Shown in pieces: positions 9,282 through 18,549 of a stretch of 64,000 nucleotides of DNA; within the stretch, counting starts at the first letter, position 1; every line of letters starts with the position of its first letter. The position numbers were made by a program, and so were the translations under genes. The DNA is from Planctomycetota bacterium (GTDB lineage: Bacteria; Planctomycetota; Planctomycetia; Isosphaerales; Isosphaeraceae). The stretch covers positions 59,494-123,493 of the forward strand of contig JAJYWB010000007.1 in the NCBI GenBank assembly GCA_021791715.1, read 5' to 3'. The notes under the pieces are model-generated. The model saw only the letters and a list, made by a program, of their open reading frames with translations. It had not been told where the DNA came from and made no database searches.

Positions 9282-10082
9282 CTAAAAATCAATCGCGAGC
9301 CCATCGTAGGCGGGCTCGACCCGATCGGGCAAGCCGGCGAGCACCGTTTCATGATCAAAACTATGTGATATATGTGTTAAATACGCGTGCTTGGGATTCA
9401 ATCGCTCGATCACCTCCAAAGCCTGTTCCAGATTGAAGTGTGTCGGGTGCGGCTCGTACCGGAGCGCGTCGAGGATCAACACGTCGAGCCCCATCAGCGC
9501 CTCCATGCTCGCCTGGGGAATCCGGCTCACGTCGGTGCAATACGCCAAATCGCCGATTCGAAACCCGAGAACCGCGAACCGACCGTGATCGAGCCGAACC
9601 GGCAAGATCGTCTCCCCCAAAACCTCGAACCGTTCGCCGGGTGCGATCGGATGGAATTCGAGCTTGGGAACGCCGCCATAACCGATACGCTTCGAGATCT
9701 CGTCGAACGCGTAGGGAAACGCCTGACGAATCGTCGTCTCGGTCTCACGCTCGCAATAAACGGGCAACGGACCTTTGAGATACTTGGGGAACAACCGAGC
9801 GTCGTCGAGACCGAACAGATGATCGGCGTGATGATGCGTGTAACAAATCGCGTGCACGACCCCGATCCGCTCGCGAAGAAGCTGAATCCGCATCTCGGGA
9901 GTCGTGTCGATCAGCAAATTCCCCCGCTCAAGCTCGATCAGCACGCTCGGACGCGTCCTCTGATTGCGAGGGTCGGTCGATCGGCACACGGCGCAATCGC
10001 AGCCGATCATCGGTACGCCGACCGAAGTCCCCGTCCCCAAGAAAATCAAGCGTCTCAAAGCCTTCCGCGAAACGTCCGCCAA
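9282..10082 (-). CDS. metallo-beta-lactamase-fold hydrolase, PhnP-like
   Basis: 266 residues. FLGTGTSVGVPMIGCDCAVC at 14-33 is typical of PhnP/YycJ-type members that carry an extra Cys-rich zinc site. TH-H-H-A-D-H at 82-88 supplies His83, His85, Asp87 and His88 for the two-metal centre. YCTDVSRIP and YLTHISHSFDH give the remaining metal ligands. PhnP is a phosphodiesterase acting on cyclic ribose phosphates. No phn genes are nearby, so the substrate is open. The first codon used is TTG and no ATG precedes the first strand, so the exact start is uncertain. Confidence 0.88.
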   Translation of the reverse strand: MADVSRKALRRLIFLGTGTSVGVPMIGCDCAVCRSTDPRNQRTRPSVLIELERGNLLIDTTPEMRIQLLRERIGVVHAICYTHHHADHLFGLDDARLFPKYLKGPLPVYCERETETTIRQAFPYAFDEISKRIGYGGVPKLEFHPIAPGERFEVLGETILPVRLDHGRFAVLGFRIGDLAYCTDVSRIPQASMEALMGLDVLILDALRYEPHPTHFNLEQALEVIERLNPKHAYLTHISHSFDHETVLAGLPDRVEPAYDGLAIDF

Positions 10083-10329
10083 CCGTCGATCCCCCGGGCG
10101 CCGCGGCGCGATCGCATGATTCGAGCGTGAAACTCACATCCGCTCGTCGCCGCGCTTCGCGCCTTTGTCTGGTCAAGTCGAACAAAAATCGATTATAAGG
10201 ACGATCGAGCGCCGGGGCGACCTTTTAGTTCCCCGATTGAAATCGGCGAAAAGCGGGCGAACGATCGAATCCGAAATTCGCGCGCGATCCGAATCCCCGC
10301 TCACCATACCGGCAAGGAGGCGACGCGCC

Positions 10330-12096
10330 GTGACGATTCTTAACAACTCGCCAACATCTGTAAACGTCATTGATCATCACACCCGCGCTCACAACCCCGG
10401 CGAGCCGCGCGCCGATTCGATTTCATTCGATTCCGAGCGGCTCGGCCGAATTGTTCGACCTTTAACGTTCATCCTCGCGTCGCTCTGCGTCCTCCAGTTC
10501 GCATCATGGGTTCCTCATTATCTCACATGGCCGTTATACGCCGATCACGATGTTTTCGCCTCGGTCGCGCGCGAGTGGAACGCGGGAAAGCTCCCCTACC
10601 GCGAGGCGTTTTGCGATAACTTCCCCGGTCCGATTTATCTCGCCTGGATCGCCGATCGAATCGGCGGGCCGACGAGCGCCTGGCCCGTCTACGCGATCGA
10701 CGCGATCCTCCTCGTCGCCGTCGCCTCGTCCGCCGTTTTTTGGAGCGGACGCGAACTCAAATCGACCCTCCCCGGCTGGATCATGAATATCAGTTTATTT
10801 GGATATTATTTCTCTCAAAATTACAGCCAGACGGCGCAGCGCGATTGGCAAGCGCCTTTATTTTCACTTTTAGGCATTCTAATCCTCCGATCGTTCCCGA
10901 GATCGAAACCCGCGGCGATCGCGTCGGCTCTTTGCGCCGCGACCGCGTTCGTCTTCCGCCCGCAGACGATCCTCTTCACGCCGATCTTTTGGACGGCGTT
11001 GATCGACGAAACGAACGACGGCGTCAAACGCTCGATCGCGCGGATCTTCGGCTGGAGCGCGATCGCCGCGGCGATGACCGCGCTCGAGTTCGCTCCGATC
11101 GCGATCGCGGGGTCGACGCGCGATTTTATCGGATCGCTCGCAATCGTTTCTTACGGAGGTTCCTATCATCGTACGAGCGGACTCCGAATCGTTTCCGTCT
11201 GGCTCAATCAGTTCGAACGCGGCGACGCGATCGCTCTCGCCGCGGCGCTCGTCTTTTTCCATCAAGCCCCGACGAAAGATCGTCGCGAACGGTCGCTGAT
11301 CGTCTCGGCGATCGCGTCGCTCCTCCTCGCTTCGCTCTACAAACCCCTAAGCCCCTACCCGCACGAGTATTTGAATCATCCAATGCTCATTTTTTGGTGC
11401 TGGAGCGCAGCGATCCTCTCGTCCCGCATTCTTCGCCACCCCCGAGGCGCCGAATTGAAATTCATCGCGATCGGTTTATTAATCGGCGCACACGGCGGAC
11501 TCAAGCCCGAGTTCTGCAATCCCGCACGGTCGATCCACGCGCTCGCCGACCTTTATCACGGAGATCTCCCGCTCGAATCTCCCGCGGGATATACCAGACA
11601 CTCGCGAGTCTCGCTCTCGGCCGCATATCGCTGGAGCGATTATCGTAATGTCCTTAAATACTTGCGCAACGATCTTCCCCCCGATATCAAAATCGCGAAC
11701 GCGCTCAAGGGGTCGCCCGCCCTACTGGCGCCGTCGGGACGCCGATCGGCGCTTCCCGCCGAATCGATCGCGTGGCTCAGACTCGTCAACCCAAATGATG
11801 AAAATTTGTTCGTTCAATCGATCGAGGCGTGTTCCGATTCCGCGGTCGTCTGGAGCCCGGCCGAGTTCGATCTCGGCATGACTCCGCCGCTCAAAGCTCT
11901 CCATTCCACAATCTTGCGGCTTTATCGCCCTCTCGCGAAATTCGGCGCGATCGAAATTTGGGAACGAGCCCCCGACGAGAAGGTGGACAATCTAGGAACG
12001 GCGAAAAAGGCTCAAAAGGTGAAAATGGTAACAAAGGTGGAAAAGTTTGCTTCGCACGATCGTGAGAATCGATCCTTAAGCCGATCAAAACGTTGA
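10330..12096 (+). CDS. multi-pass membrane protein, GT-C (PMT/ArnT-like) glycosyltransferase candidate
   Basis: 588 residues from GTG 10330, chosen because AAGGAGG lies about nine bases upstream; an in-frame TTG at 10165 has no such signal. About ten hydrophobic segments are present. After the first helix, LYADHDVFASVAREWNAGKL and PYREAFCDNFPGPIYLAW match the first periplasmic loop of GT-C enzymes, where an acidic pair (Asp72, Asp74) binds metal or lipid-phosphate donor, and 'PYRE..DN.PGPIY' parallels the usual 'PYRD..D.KPPGIY'. The C-terminus (about 590 codons in) is Lys-rich. It would transfer a sugar from a polyprenyl-phosphate carrier. Acceptor unknown. Confidence 0.7.
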   Translation: MTILNNSPTSVNVIDHHTRAHNPGEPRADSISFDSERLGRIVRPLTFILASLCVLQFASWVPHYLTWPLYADHDVFASVAREWNAGKLPYREAFCDNFPGPIYLAWIADRIGGPTSAWPVYAIDAILLVAVASSAVFWSGRELKSTLPGWIMNISLFGYYFSQNYSQTAQRDWQAPLFSLLGILILRSFPRSKPAAIASALCAATAFVFRPQTILFTPIFWTALIDETNDGVKRSIARIFGWSAIAAAMTALEFAPIAIAGSTRDFIGSLAIVSYGGSYHRTSGLRIVSVWLNQFERGDAIALAAALVFFHQAPTKDRRERSLIVSAIASLLLASLYKPLSPYPHEYLNHPMLIFWCWSAAILSSRILRHPRGAELKFIAIGLLIGAHGGLKPEFCNPARSIHALADLYHGDLPLESPAGYTRHSRVSLSAAYRWSDYRNVLKYLRNDLPPDIKIANALKGSPALLAPSGRRSALPAESIAWLRLVNPNDENLFVQSIEACSDSAVVWSPAEFDLGMTPPLKALHSTILRLYRPLAKFGAIEIWERAPDEKVDNLGTAKKAQKVKMVTKVEKFASHDRENRSLSRSKR

Positions 12097-12118
12097 TGTC
12101 GCCCTCAAATCCAAGCGA

Positions 12119-12345
12119 AATCCGGCGGGCACGACGCCCGCCGCAAACGACATACCAGGGAGCGGGCACGAAGCCCGCGAACCCGCCCCGCGAAAAACAT
12201 AAGCGGGCACGAAGCCCGCGACGAGCCCGAATAAACCCCAAGGAGCGGGCGGGAAGCCCGCGACTAGGCCGGAGCGTTAGCGTCGAGGGGCGGACGCCCG
12301 AGACGCGTAAAACGAAAGCCGCGGGCACGAAGCCCGCGCTTCATT
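12119..12345. repeat. intergenic hairpins with core GCGGGCACGAAGCCCGC
   Basis: Five short inverted repeats with the form GCGGGC-ACGA-AGCCCGC occur around 12125, 12162, 12203, 12245 and 12320. One has GGGA in the loop and one has ACGAC. They sit between two convergent genes (12096 and 12361) and could act as bidirectional transcription stops or as a REP-like element. No T-runs follow, so an intrinsic terminator is not proven. Confidence 0.65.
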
Positions 12346-12360
12346 GTATTCACTCATCCG

Positions 12361-13131
12361 TCACTTAGGCTCGATCAACTTATACTTAACTTGAACCGTC
12401 ACCGAAACTTCAAGCTCGCCCGCCGCGATCGGCGTCGCAGCGGGCGCGGCGGCCAATCCATACGCCGACATCATCTGATTTTGAACGCCCGGGACAATCT
12501 CCCCCAATTCGGTGATCACGAGAGCCGAACCGACGACGACCCCCGCCTCACCCGCGAGCAGAATCGCCTTCCGCTTGGCTTCCGCCATCGCACGCTTCCG
12601 CGCCTCGTCGAGTAATTTTTCCGGCTTTTCCAATCCAAACGAAATCCCCCAAATCTGATTCGAACCCGCTTCAACGACCGCGTCGAGGATCGTTCCCATC
12701 TTGGGAATCTCGCGCACTTTCACAGAAACCATGTTAGAAACTTGATATCCCACGATTCGAGGCGTGAACCCCTCCTCCTCCTCGCCGTTCATGTTCCGTC
12801 TCGGCTTCGTATATTGAGGAGTTACGCTGATCTCCGATGTTTGGATATCTTTCACCGCGATTCCGTGTTCCTTCAGCGAAGCCGTCAGAGCATTCATCGC
12901 TTTATCGTTCGCCGCGAGCGCTTCGGTAGCCGCTCGACCCTGCTTCACCACGCCGAGCGTGATCGTCGCGAAATCGGGAGCGGCTGCGATCTTCCCCGTC
13001 CCCGAAACCTCGATCCGAGGAGGACCGAATGCATCCTCGGCCGCGCCGGCCATCCGCACGGGCGCCAAAAGAAAACACGCGGAACTCACGATCGGTAATG
13101 CCAATAACATAAGAAGCCTCATAATATGCAT
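12361..13131 (-). CDS. SIMPL-domain (DUF541) secreted protein
   Basis: 256 residues from ATG 13131, with GGAG just upstream; an ATG three codons in is equally possible. A signal peptide (MRLLMLLALPIVSSACFLLA) is followed by RIEVSGTGKIAAAPDFATIT, the start of the SIMPL fold. KQGRAATEALAANDKAMNAL and IQTSEISVTPQY are also typical. The C-terminus returns to a beta strand (ELEVSVTVQVKYKL). These periplasmic proteins form oligomeric rings or beta-rich assemblies, and some respond to oxidative or envelope stress. The role here is unknown. It converges on the GT-C-like gene. Confidence 0.88.
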   Translation of the reverse strand: MHIMRLLMLLALPIVSSACFLLAPVRMAGAAEDAFGPPRIEVSGTGKIAAAPDFATITLGVVKQGRAATEALAANDKAMNALTASLKEHGIAVKDIQTSEISVTPQYTKPRRNMNGEEEEGFTPRIVGYQVSNMVSVKVREIPKMGTILDAVVEAGSNQIWGISFGLEKPEKLLDEARKRAMAEAKRKAILLAGEAGVVVGSALVITELGEIVPGVQNQMMSAYGLAAAPAATPIAAGELEVSVTVQVKYKLIEPK

Positions 13132-13186
13132 TATCTCCAACCATAAACTGATAGAAAAACGCGAAATCGCGCTTTTATCGCACAGA

Positions 13187-14221
13187 TCATACCCCCTCCC
13201 GAGCCCTGCGTAAACGGTCGAGAGTCACCGCGACGATGATGATCGCGCCGATGATCACGTCCTGGCTCGCGTTCGGGATCCCAGCGTGCACACATCCGTT
13301 ATTCAATACCGATATCAACAAGCAACCGATCAACGTCCCCGCCGCGGTCCCCTCCCCTCCGCTCAAACTGCCGCCCCCGATCACGACCGAAGCGATCACC
13401 TGAAGTTCAAGCCCGTCCGCGGTCGTCGGATCGCCCGAACCTCCCAAATCAAGAAACTGCATCACCCCCGCGAGGCCCGTCAAAAGACCAGCAATCGTAT
13501 ATACCAGCACTTTTAATTTCGACACGTTGATCCCGCAAAGTCGCGCGGTCGCCTCGTTCGAACCGACCGCGTACATCCTTCGACCAAGAATCGAATACCG
13601 CAGCAAAAACGCGACGATCGCGCCGAAAACGACGAGAGTCCAAACCCCCGGCGCCACGACAAGCCACGAAGGCTCGGGATCGGGCGCGAGCACATGAGAC
13701 ATCCAGGGCGCCTTCGCCGCCGCCGGAACATACACCGAACCGTTGTCCGCCAGCCATTTCGCTCCGCCGCGATAAATCTTCAAACCCCCGAGCGTGATAA
13801 TAAAAGGCATTACACGTAACAACGTGATTAAACTTCCATTAATAAACCCGCATAGCCCGCCGAGCGCGATTCCCGCGACGATCGCGAGCGCGACCGGGAA
13901 GTGAAGATCGCGAACCGCCAGCGTAACGACGACCGTCACGAGCGCGACCGTCGAACCGACCGCGAGGTCGATTCCCCCCGAGATCATCACCAAAGTCATC
14001 CCGAGCGCCGCGATTCCCAAAACGACCGTCTGAACGACGATCAGCCGCCATGTCGCAAGCTGCAAAAACGTCCCGGAATCACGCGTCAGAAACGCGAAGA
14101 ATCCCGTGATTAATCCGAGCCCGATCAAAGGCCCAAGTACGCTCCACAACCGCGCGAACGCGAAATCCGCCGCCGATCCCCGCGAACTCCCGCCCCCTCG
14201 ATCAACCTGATCCGTCGACAT
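13187..14221 (-). CDS. ribose-type sugar ABC transporter permease
   Basis: 344 residues, eight to ten hydrophobic helices. ISGGIDLAVGSTVALVTVV and GGSLSGGEGTAAGTLIGC followed by LNNG are signatures of the RbsC/XylH/AraH permease family (BPD_transp_2). It is the membrane channel of a high-affinity pentose/hexose importer. It is the third component of the operon after the binding protein (15815-16876) and the ATPase (14325-15818), with about 100 bases between the ATPase stop and this ATG. Confidence 0.93.
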   Translation of the reverse strand: MSTDQVDRGGGSSRGSAADFAFARLWSVLGPLIGLGLITGFFAFLTRDSGTFLQLATWRLIVVQTVVLGIAALGMTLVMISGGIDLAVGSTVALVTVVVTLAVRDLHFPVALAIVAGIALGGLCGFINGSLITLLRVMPFIITLGGLKIYRGGAKWLADNGSVYVPAAAKAPWMSHVLAPDPEPSWLVVAPGVWTLVVFGAIVAFLLRYSILGRRMYAVGSNEATARLCGINVSKLKVLVYTIAGLLTGLAGVMQFLDLGGSGDPTTADGLELQVIASVVIGGGSLSGGEGTAAGTLIGCLLISVLNNGCVHAGIPNASQDVIIGAIIIVAVTLDRLRRAREGV

Positions 14222-14324
14222 ATAACTAACCCTTAGAGTTTCCCGCTCCCGCCCGGCGCCGTTCGCAAAATCGCCGCGTTCCGCCGATCAAACGCCGATT
14301 TGAATCGGCTCTATTCACTGATGA

Positions 14325-15818
14325 TTATTTCGATTCGAGAGTCGCCTGAGACATAATTTCATGTTCCGTCCAGGCTTCGATCGGCCGCGTTTCGCCGAGA
14401 ACCCCCTTGCGCATTACCGCGAGTCGATCGCAAACGCCGAGAAGTTCCGGCAGGTAAGAGCTTACCATCAGCACGGCCTTGCCGCGCCGCGCCAGCTCGC
14501 GGATCAAGCGATAAATCTCGGCCTTGGCGCCGACGTCGATCCCGCGAGTCGGCTCGTCGAGCAAGAGAACGTCGGCGTCTTGATGGAGCAACCGAGCGAA
14601 CGCGATCTTCTGCTGATTTCCCCCCGAAAGCGCGTTGATCGCCTGTTTCGGCCCCGCCGCCTTCACGTTCAATTCCATCAAACGCCGACTCGCCTCGCTT
14701 CGACGATCCTTCAGGTTCAGAATCCCGCGTCGCACGTGGCGATGAAGCGCGGTGAGCGTGAGATTATCTTCAATCGATAAATTGAGCGCCAGTCCCTCGT
14801 TCTTGCGATCCTCGCTCAAAAGCCCGATCCCCTGCGCGATCCGGTCCGAGGGAAGCCCGCGCGACGCCGCGATCCCCGCGACCTTGATCGAACCCGATCG
14901 AACCTTGTCGAGGCCGAAGATCGCCCGCAACAACTCGGTGCGTCCCGCCCCCACAAGCCCCGCGATCCCCAGCACCTCGCCGCGACGCAGATTCAAATTC
15001 ACACGTTTCGGTAAGATCATCCCCGCGAGTTCGATTGTTTCGAGAACCACCTCGCCGGGCTCGCTCGCGATCGCCGGAAAAAGATCCTCGGGCTCGCGAC
15101 CGATCATCGCGTGAATGATATCATGAGTCGTCAAACTCTCCATCATTCCCGTCAGAACCGTCGCGCCGTCGCGGATCACCGTAACTCGATCCGCGACCCG
15201 CTCCACTTCCTCGAGAAAATGGCTGATATAAACGATCGCCAGCCCCCGACCGCGGAGCCGATCAAGCACCGCGAACAGCCGCTCGGCGTCGCGCCCCGAA
15301 AGCGAACTCGTCGGCTCGTCCAAAATCACCACCCGCGCGTTCGATACCAACGCACGCGCGATCTCGACGATCTGCATCCCCCCCGGAGAAAGCCGATAAA
15401 CTTTCGTCTGAGGATCGATCTCGGCGTGATCGAGCTCGCGCAGCGCCGATCGAACAAGTTGATTATGTTCACGCCTTAAAACAAGTCCGCGCGCCGTCCG
15501 TTCCTGGCCGAGCATCACGTTCGCCTCGACCGAAAGGTGAGGCGCGAGCGCGAGCTCTTGATAAATCATCGCGATACCTTGCCGCCGCGCCTCACGCGGA
15601 TTTCTGGGAACGAAGGGGTCGCCGTCGAGCGTCATCGAACCCCGATCGGGCCGGTGCGCTCCGCTCAAGATCTTCATCAGCGTGCTTTTGCCCGCCCCGT
15701 TTTCTCCCACAAGCGCGTGCGCCTCGCCCGCGTAAAGATCGAGAGTCACCCCCGCGAGCGCGCGATTGGCGCCGAAAGCTTTATGAACGTCCCGAATCGC
15801 CAACAACGGCTCGGTCAT
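14325..15818 (-). CDS. sugar ABC transporter ATP-binding protein (RbsA/MglA type)
   Basis: 497 residues with two fused nucleotide-binding domains, as in RbsA. The first has Walker A GENGAGKST (about 38-46), signature LSPGGMQIVEIARAL and Walker B VVILDEPTSSL. The second has the usual degenerate Walker A (GLVGAGRTE), LSGGNQQKIAFARLL and LLLDEPTRGID. It powers import of a monosaccharide. Its ATG overlaps the stop of the binding-protein gene (ATGA), so the two are translationally coupled. Confidence 0.95.
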   Translation of the reverse strand: MTEPLLAIRDVHKAFGANRALAGVTLDLYAGEAHALVGENGAGKSTLMKILSGAHRPDRGSMTLDGDPFVPRNPREARRQGIAMIYQELALAPHLSVEANVMLGQERTARGLVLRREHNQLVRSALRELDHAEIDPQTKVYRLSPGGMQIVEIARALVSNARVVILDEPTSSLSGRDAERLFAVLDRLRGRGLAIVYISHFLEEVERVADRVTVIRDGATVLTGMMESLTTHDIIHAMIGREPEDLFPAIASEPGEVVLETIELAGMILPKRVNLNLRRGEVLGIAGLVGAGRTELLRAIFGLDKVRSGSIKVAGIAASRGLPSDRIAQGIGLLSEDRKNEGLALNLSIEDNLTLTALHRHVRRGILNLKDRRSEASRRLMELNVKAAGPKQAINALSGGNQQKIAFARLLHQDADVLLLDEPTRGIDVGAKAEIYRLIRELARRGKAVLMVSSYLPELLGVCDRLAVMRKGVLGETRPIEAWTEHEIMSQATLESK

Positions 15819-16876
15819 CGCTTCGACGGCGATAAAACCCCCGCCCCCTCGAGCGCCCGCAACATGCCGAACGTGCTCGATTCATTCGAACAAAAAATCC
15901 CGTCGATTTTTCCCCGATAACGCGTCGCCAAACTTTGAGCCGTCCGCTGCGCCTGATCCGACGTCGCTCCCGCATATTGATCTTTAGATACAAACGTGAG
16001 CCCCGGAAACTCCTTGCCGATCGTATCAAGAAATCCTTTTTCCCTCAGATCCGTACTCGCCGACCCCACCATATATCGCATCAACAAAACTCGACCTTTC
16101 CCGTTCAACAACTCACCAAGACGCCGCGCCGCCAGCACGCCCCCGTGATAATTGTCGGTCGCCACATACGCCACCGGTTTGGAAGATTTGAGCGACGAAT
16201 CGATGATCACGACCGGAATTCCCTTCGCGATCGCCTGCTCGGCGGGCTCGACGAGCGCCTCTTCGTCAAGCGGCGCCAGCACGATCCCGTCCACCCCCAC
16301 CGCGACCGCTTGCCGCACCAGCTTGATCTGCTCGGTTCGATCGTCCTCCTTGAGAGGCCCCTGCCAAACGATCTCGACGTTCCCAAGCTCCTCCGCCGCC
16401 TTGAGCGCTCCCGCGTGAATCGTCTTCCAAAATTCGTGCGTCGTCCCCTTCGGTATCACCATCACCCGCCACTTCTTCGTCTTCGCGGTCGACCCCGCCG
16501 CGTCGGCGCCTCGCGCCTTGGGCGGATCAAGAAGTTCACGAATTTCTGGATCATCCATATTATCACGCGTTACGAGCGTTTCTCCCGTCGAAACCGATCC
16601 GATCACCGGTTTACCCTCGAGCGCGTCGACGAGCGTTTTCACCGCGGCTTCGCCCATGCGTAACGGGTTCTGCACCACGATCCCCTGCAGCGTCCCGTTG
16701 CGCAGCGCCTCGACAAGCGGCGGACTCGCGTCGAAACCGATGAATACGAGCTTCGACGGATTCGACACGGCCGGATCGGCCTTCTCTTTCGAAGCCTCGC
16801 CGCATCCCCAAACCAAGCCGAGCGCCGCGGTCGCAACCGCGATCGACGCCCGGCTCGCGAATCGACCCGAGTTCAC
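15815..16876 (-). CDS. ribose-type sugar-binding lipoprotein with circularly permuted order
   Basis: 353 residues from GTG 16876, which follows an AAGGGGGG ribosome-binding site; an earlier GTG at 16942 is in frame. A lipoprotein signal ends in LVWGC (Cys25). Type I periplasmic binding protein segments are in swapped order. Residues 43-120 (LVFIGFDASPPLVEALRNG through RDNMDDPEIRELLDPP) are what normally forms the C-terminal end, like VVGFDG...LKLVV of RbsB. Residues 136-353 start with the canonical first strand (WRVMVIPKGTTHEFWKTIH), run through VDGIVLAPLD, IPVVIIDSS and VATDNYHGG, and stop at LEGAGVLSPSKR, exactly where LVFIGFD should follow. Nothing is duplicated. The two break points share the 10-mer CCGTCGAAGC (minus strand; 16750-16759 and 15820-15829). 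It is otherwise a complete binding protein for the adjacent importer. Confidence 0.88.
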   Translation of the reverse strand: MNSGRFASRASIAVATAALGLVWGCGEASKEKADPAVSNPSKLVFIGFDASPPLVEALRNGTLQGIVVQNPLRMGEAAVKTLVDALEGKPVIGSVSTGETLVTRDNMDDPEIRELLDPPKARGADAAGSTAKTKKWRVMVIPKGTTHEFWKTIHAGALKAAEELGNVEIVWQGPLKEDDRTEQIKLVRQAVAVGVDGIVLAPLDEEALVEPAEQAIAKGIPVVIIDSSLKSSKPVAYVATDNYHGGVLAARRLGELLNGKGRVLLMRYMVGSASTDLREKGFLDTIGKEFPGLTFVSKDQYAGATSDQAQRTAQSLATRYRGKIDGIFCSNESSTFGMLRALEGAGVLSPSKR

Positions 16877-17047
16877 GCCAGCCCCCCTTCGCCAATCTAT
16901 ATTTGTTTTTATGCTAATGCTACGCCGGCCGTTCCGAATCACGCAATCGCATACTATTATGAGCGGAATTCCGATAACCGATCGCGTCTCCGAGATCGTC
17001 GCGTCGGCGTGTTATTTCTCCGCGCGACGATCCCGATTCGATCTCCG

Positions 17048-18166
17048 TCACGGCGCCTCGGGCTTGATGTCGATCCAAACGCGCCGAGCGTGCGATTCAA
17101 GAACCGAATCGGCGACGACCTGCGCCTTCAAACCGTCGAAAAAGCTCGGTACCGCGTCACGCTTCTCGACGATCGCCGAAACGAATTCCCACATGATATC
17201 GTATCGGAAAACCGTCGCCGGTTTGCCGGCCTTGGGATCGCGCGGGCTATCCGAAGGCTTGAGGAAGTCTTCGGGTACGTCGAAAGGCGCCAGATCCTGA
17301 CCCGTTTTGCCGAGCAAGATCACGTTCGGCTCGTGCAAACGATACACGGCGCTCATCTCCGATCCGTTCACCTCGGCCCATTCGTGGCCAAAACCTTCGC
17401 GACCGTATCCCTTGGCGAGCGTCGTTCCCTCCCAAACGCCCGTCGCTCCCGACCCAAACTCGCCGATCAAGCTCGACCAATCGTCGACCTCGGAGGGTGG
17501 ACAAGAACGTCCCTCGTTGTCGACGTCGCGCGGAGCGAACCGTGCGACCGCGCCGCACACGCTCTTAAGCGGCCCCATCAAATCGAGCGCGAAATCGATT
17601 CGATGAATCGTCATATCAAACAAATCTCCCGCGCCGGCCTTGTCTTTATATTGACGCCAGCCCCAACTCGTCTCGGGCCAATCCAAAAACCGTTGCGACC
17701 GAAAATGACGCGGTTCCCCCAGCGCCCCCGTCTTCAACAAATGCTTGAGATAACGCATCGACGGCGCGAATCGATACGTAAACGCCGTCATATGTACGAC
17801 CCCCGCGTCGCGCGAGGCGCGATACATCGCACGAACCTCGTTCTGATCAAGCCCGAGAGGCTTCTCGCACAAGACGTGTTTTCGACCCGCCGCCGCGGCC
17901 AGAACGATCGCCTTGTGCGTGAAATTCGGCGTCGCGATGATCACCGCGTCGATCCCGTCCGCGGCGCAAAGCTCGGCGGGATCGCTATATAATTGCGAGA
18001 TCCCCCAATCGCTTTCGCGTTTTTTAAGCAATTTGGGGTCGGCGTCGCAAACCGCGACCAACTCGGCCCTCGGGTCAAGGCGTATCGCCGGAACGTGGTG
18101 ATAATCGCTGACCGCACCCGCGCCGATCACCCCGATCCGAACCCGCTCCCCGTTCGAAGAACTCAT
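17048..18166 (-). CDS. Gfo/Idh/MocA family oxidoreductase
   Basis: 372 residues from ATG 18166. A Rossmann domain begins RIGVIGAGAVSDYHHVPAI, followed by VAVCDAD and the family hallmark HVLCEKPLGL (catalytic Lys). A C-terminal alpha/beta substrate domain contains GAGDLFDMTIHRIDFALDLMG, with the Asp/His pair typical of sugar or inositol dehydrogenases. No export signal, so it is cytosolic. It lies upstream of the sugar ABC importer on the same strand (171 bases to the binding-protein start) and probably oxidises the imported sugar or a derivative. Confidence 0.93.
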   Translation of the reverse strand: MSSSNGERVRIGVIGAGAVSDYHHVPAIRLDPRAELVAVCDADPKLLKKRESDWGISQLYSDPAELCAADGIDAVIIATPNFTHKAIVLAAAAGRKHVLCEKPLGLDQNEVRAMYRASRDAGVVHMTAFTYRFAPSMRYLKHLLKTGALGEPRHFRSQRFLDWPETSWGWRQYKDKAGAGDLFDMTIHRIDFALDLMGPLKSVCGAVARFAPRDVDNEGRSCPPSEVDDWSSLIGEFGSGATGVWEGTTLAKGYGREGFGHEWAEVNGSEMSAVYRLHEPNVILLGKTGQDLAPFDVPEDFLKPSDSPRDPKAGKPATVFRYDIMWEFVSAIVEKRDAVPSFFDGLKAQVVADSVLESHARRVWIDIKPEAP

Positions 18167-18549
18167 TCTCCATCCCTTCTTGACACGCTCGCTCACAAGG
18201 CGATTCAAATCGAGCCGATCGCTCAGGATAAGTCGCGCGAAGGCGACGCTCAAGCCCCTCGCGAACCTCCGACCGGCGCGACCGACTCGCTTTTATCCAC
18301 ACGGATCGCTCCTCATCCCGATCGAACGCACCGCCGAACACGTTCTTTTTCGATCGCATCAGTTCTCCTCGCGCGCCTCGCCGGCTTAAGTTTCAACTTG
18401 AGGGAACAAACGACGATCGGAGCTCTCCCGTCAGGTGACGAAGCCGCGGCGCGGTTCGTGCGAATCGAACGGAAAGTTTCAATTCGCACCCCGCCGGAAG
18501 AATCGATTCCAAGCATTTTAACGAATGAAATACCAAACCGCGGTGACCG
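18167..18549. promoter_or_regulatory. divergent intergenic control region
   Basis: 383 bases separate the minus-strand dehydrogenase/ABC transporter group from the plus-strand WYL regulator. Both promoters should lie here. I could not define a convincing -35/-10 pair or operator. The layout suggests the regulator controls the transport genes. Confidence 0.4.

Noticed and set aside
9928..10185. Minus-strand frame overlapping the start of the MBL-fold gene
   Set aside because: It overlaps the well-supported hydrolase in another frame and reads as Arg/Asp-rich shadow sequence.
10165..10329. Upstream TTG start for the membrane glycosyltransferase
   Set aside because: The GTG at 10330 has a strong AAGGAGG site and precedes a better N-terminus. 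The extra 55 residues are basic and unlike the family.
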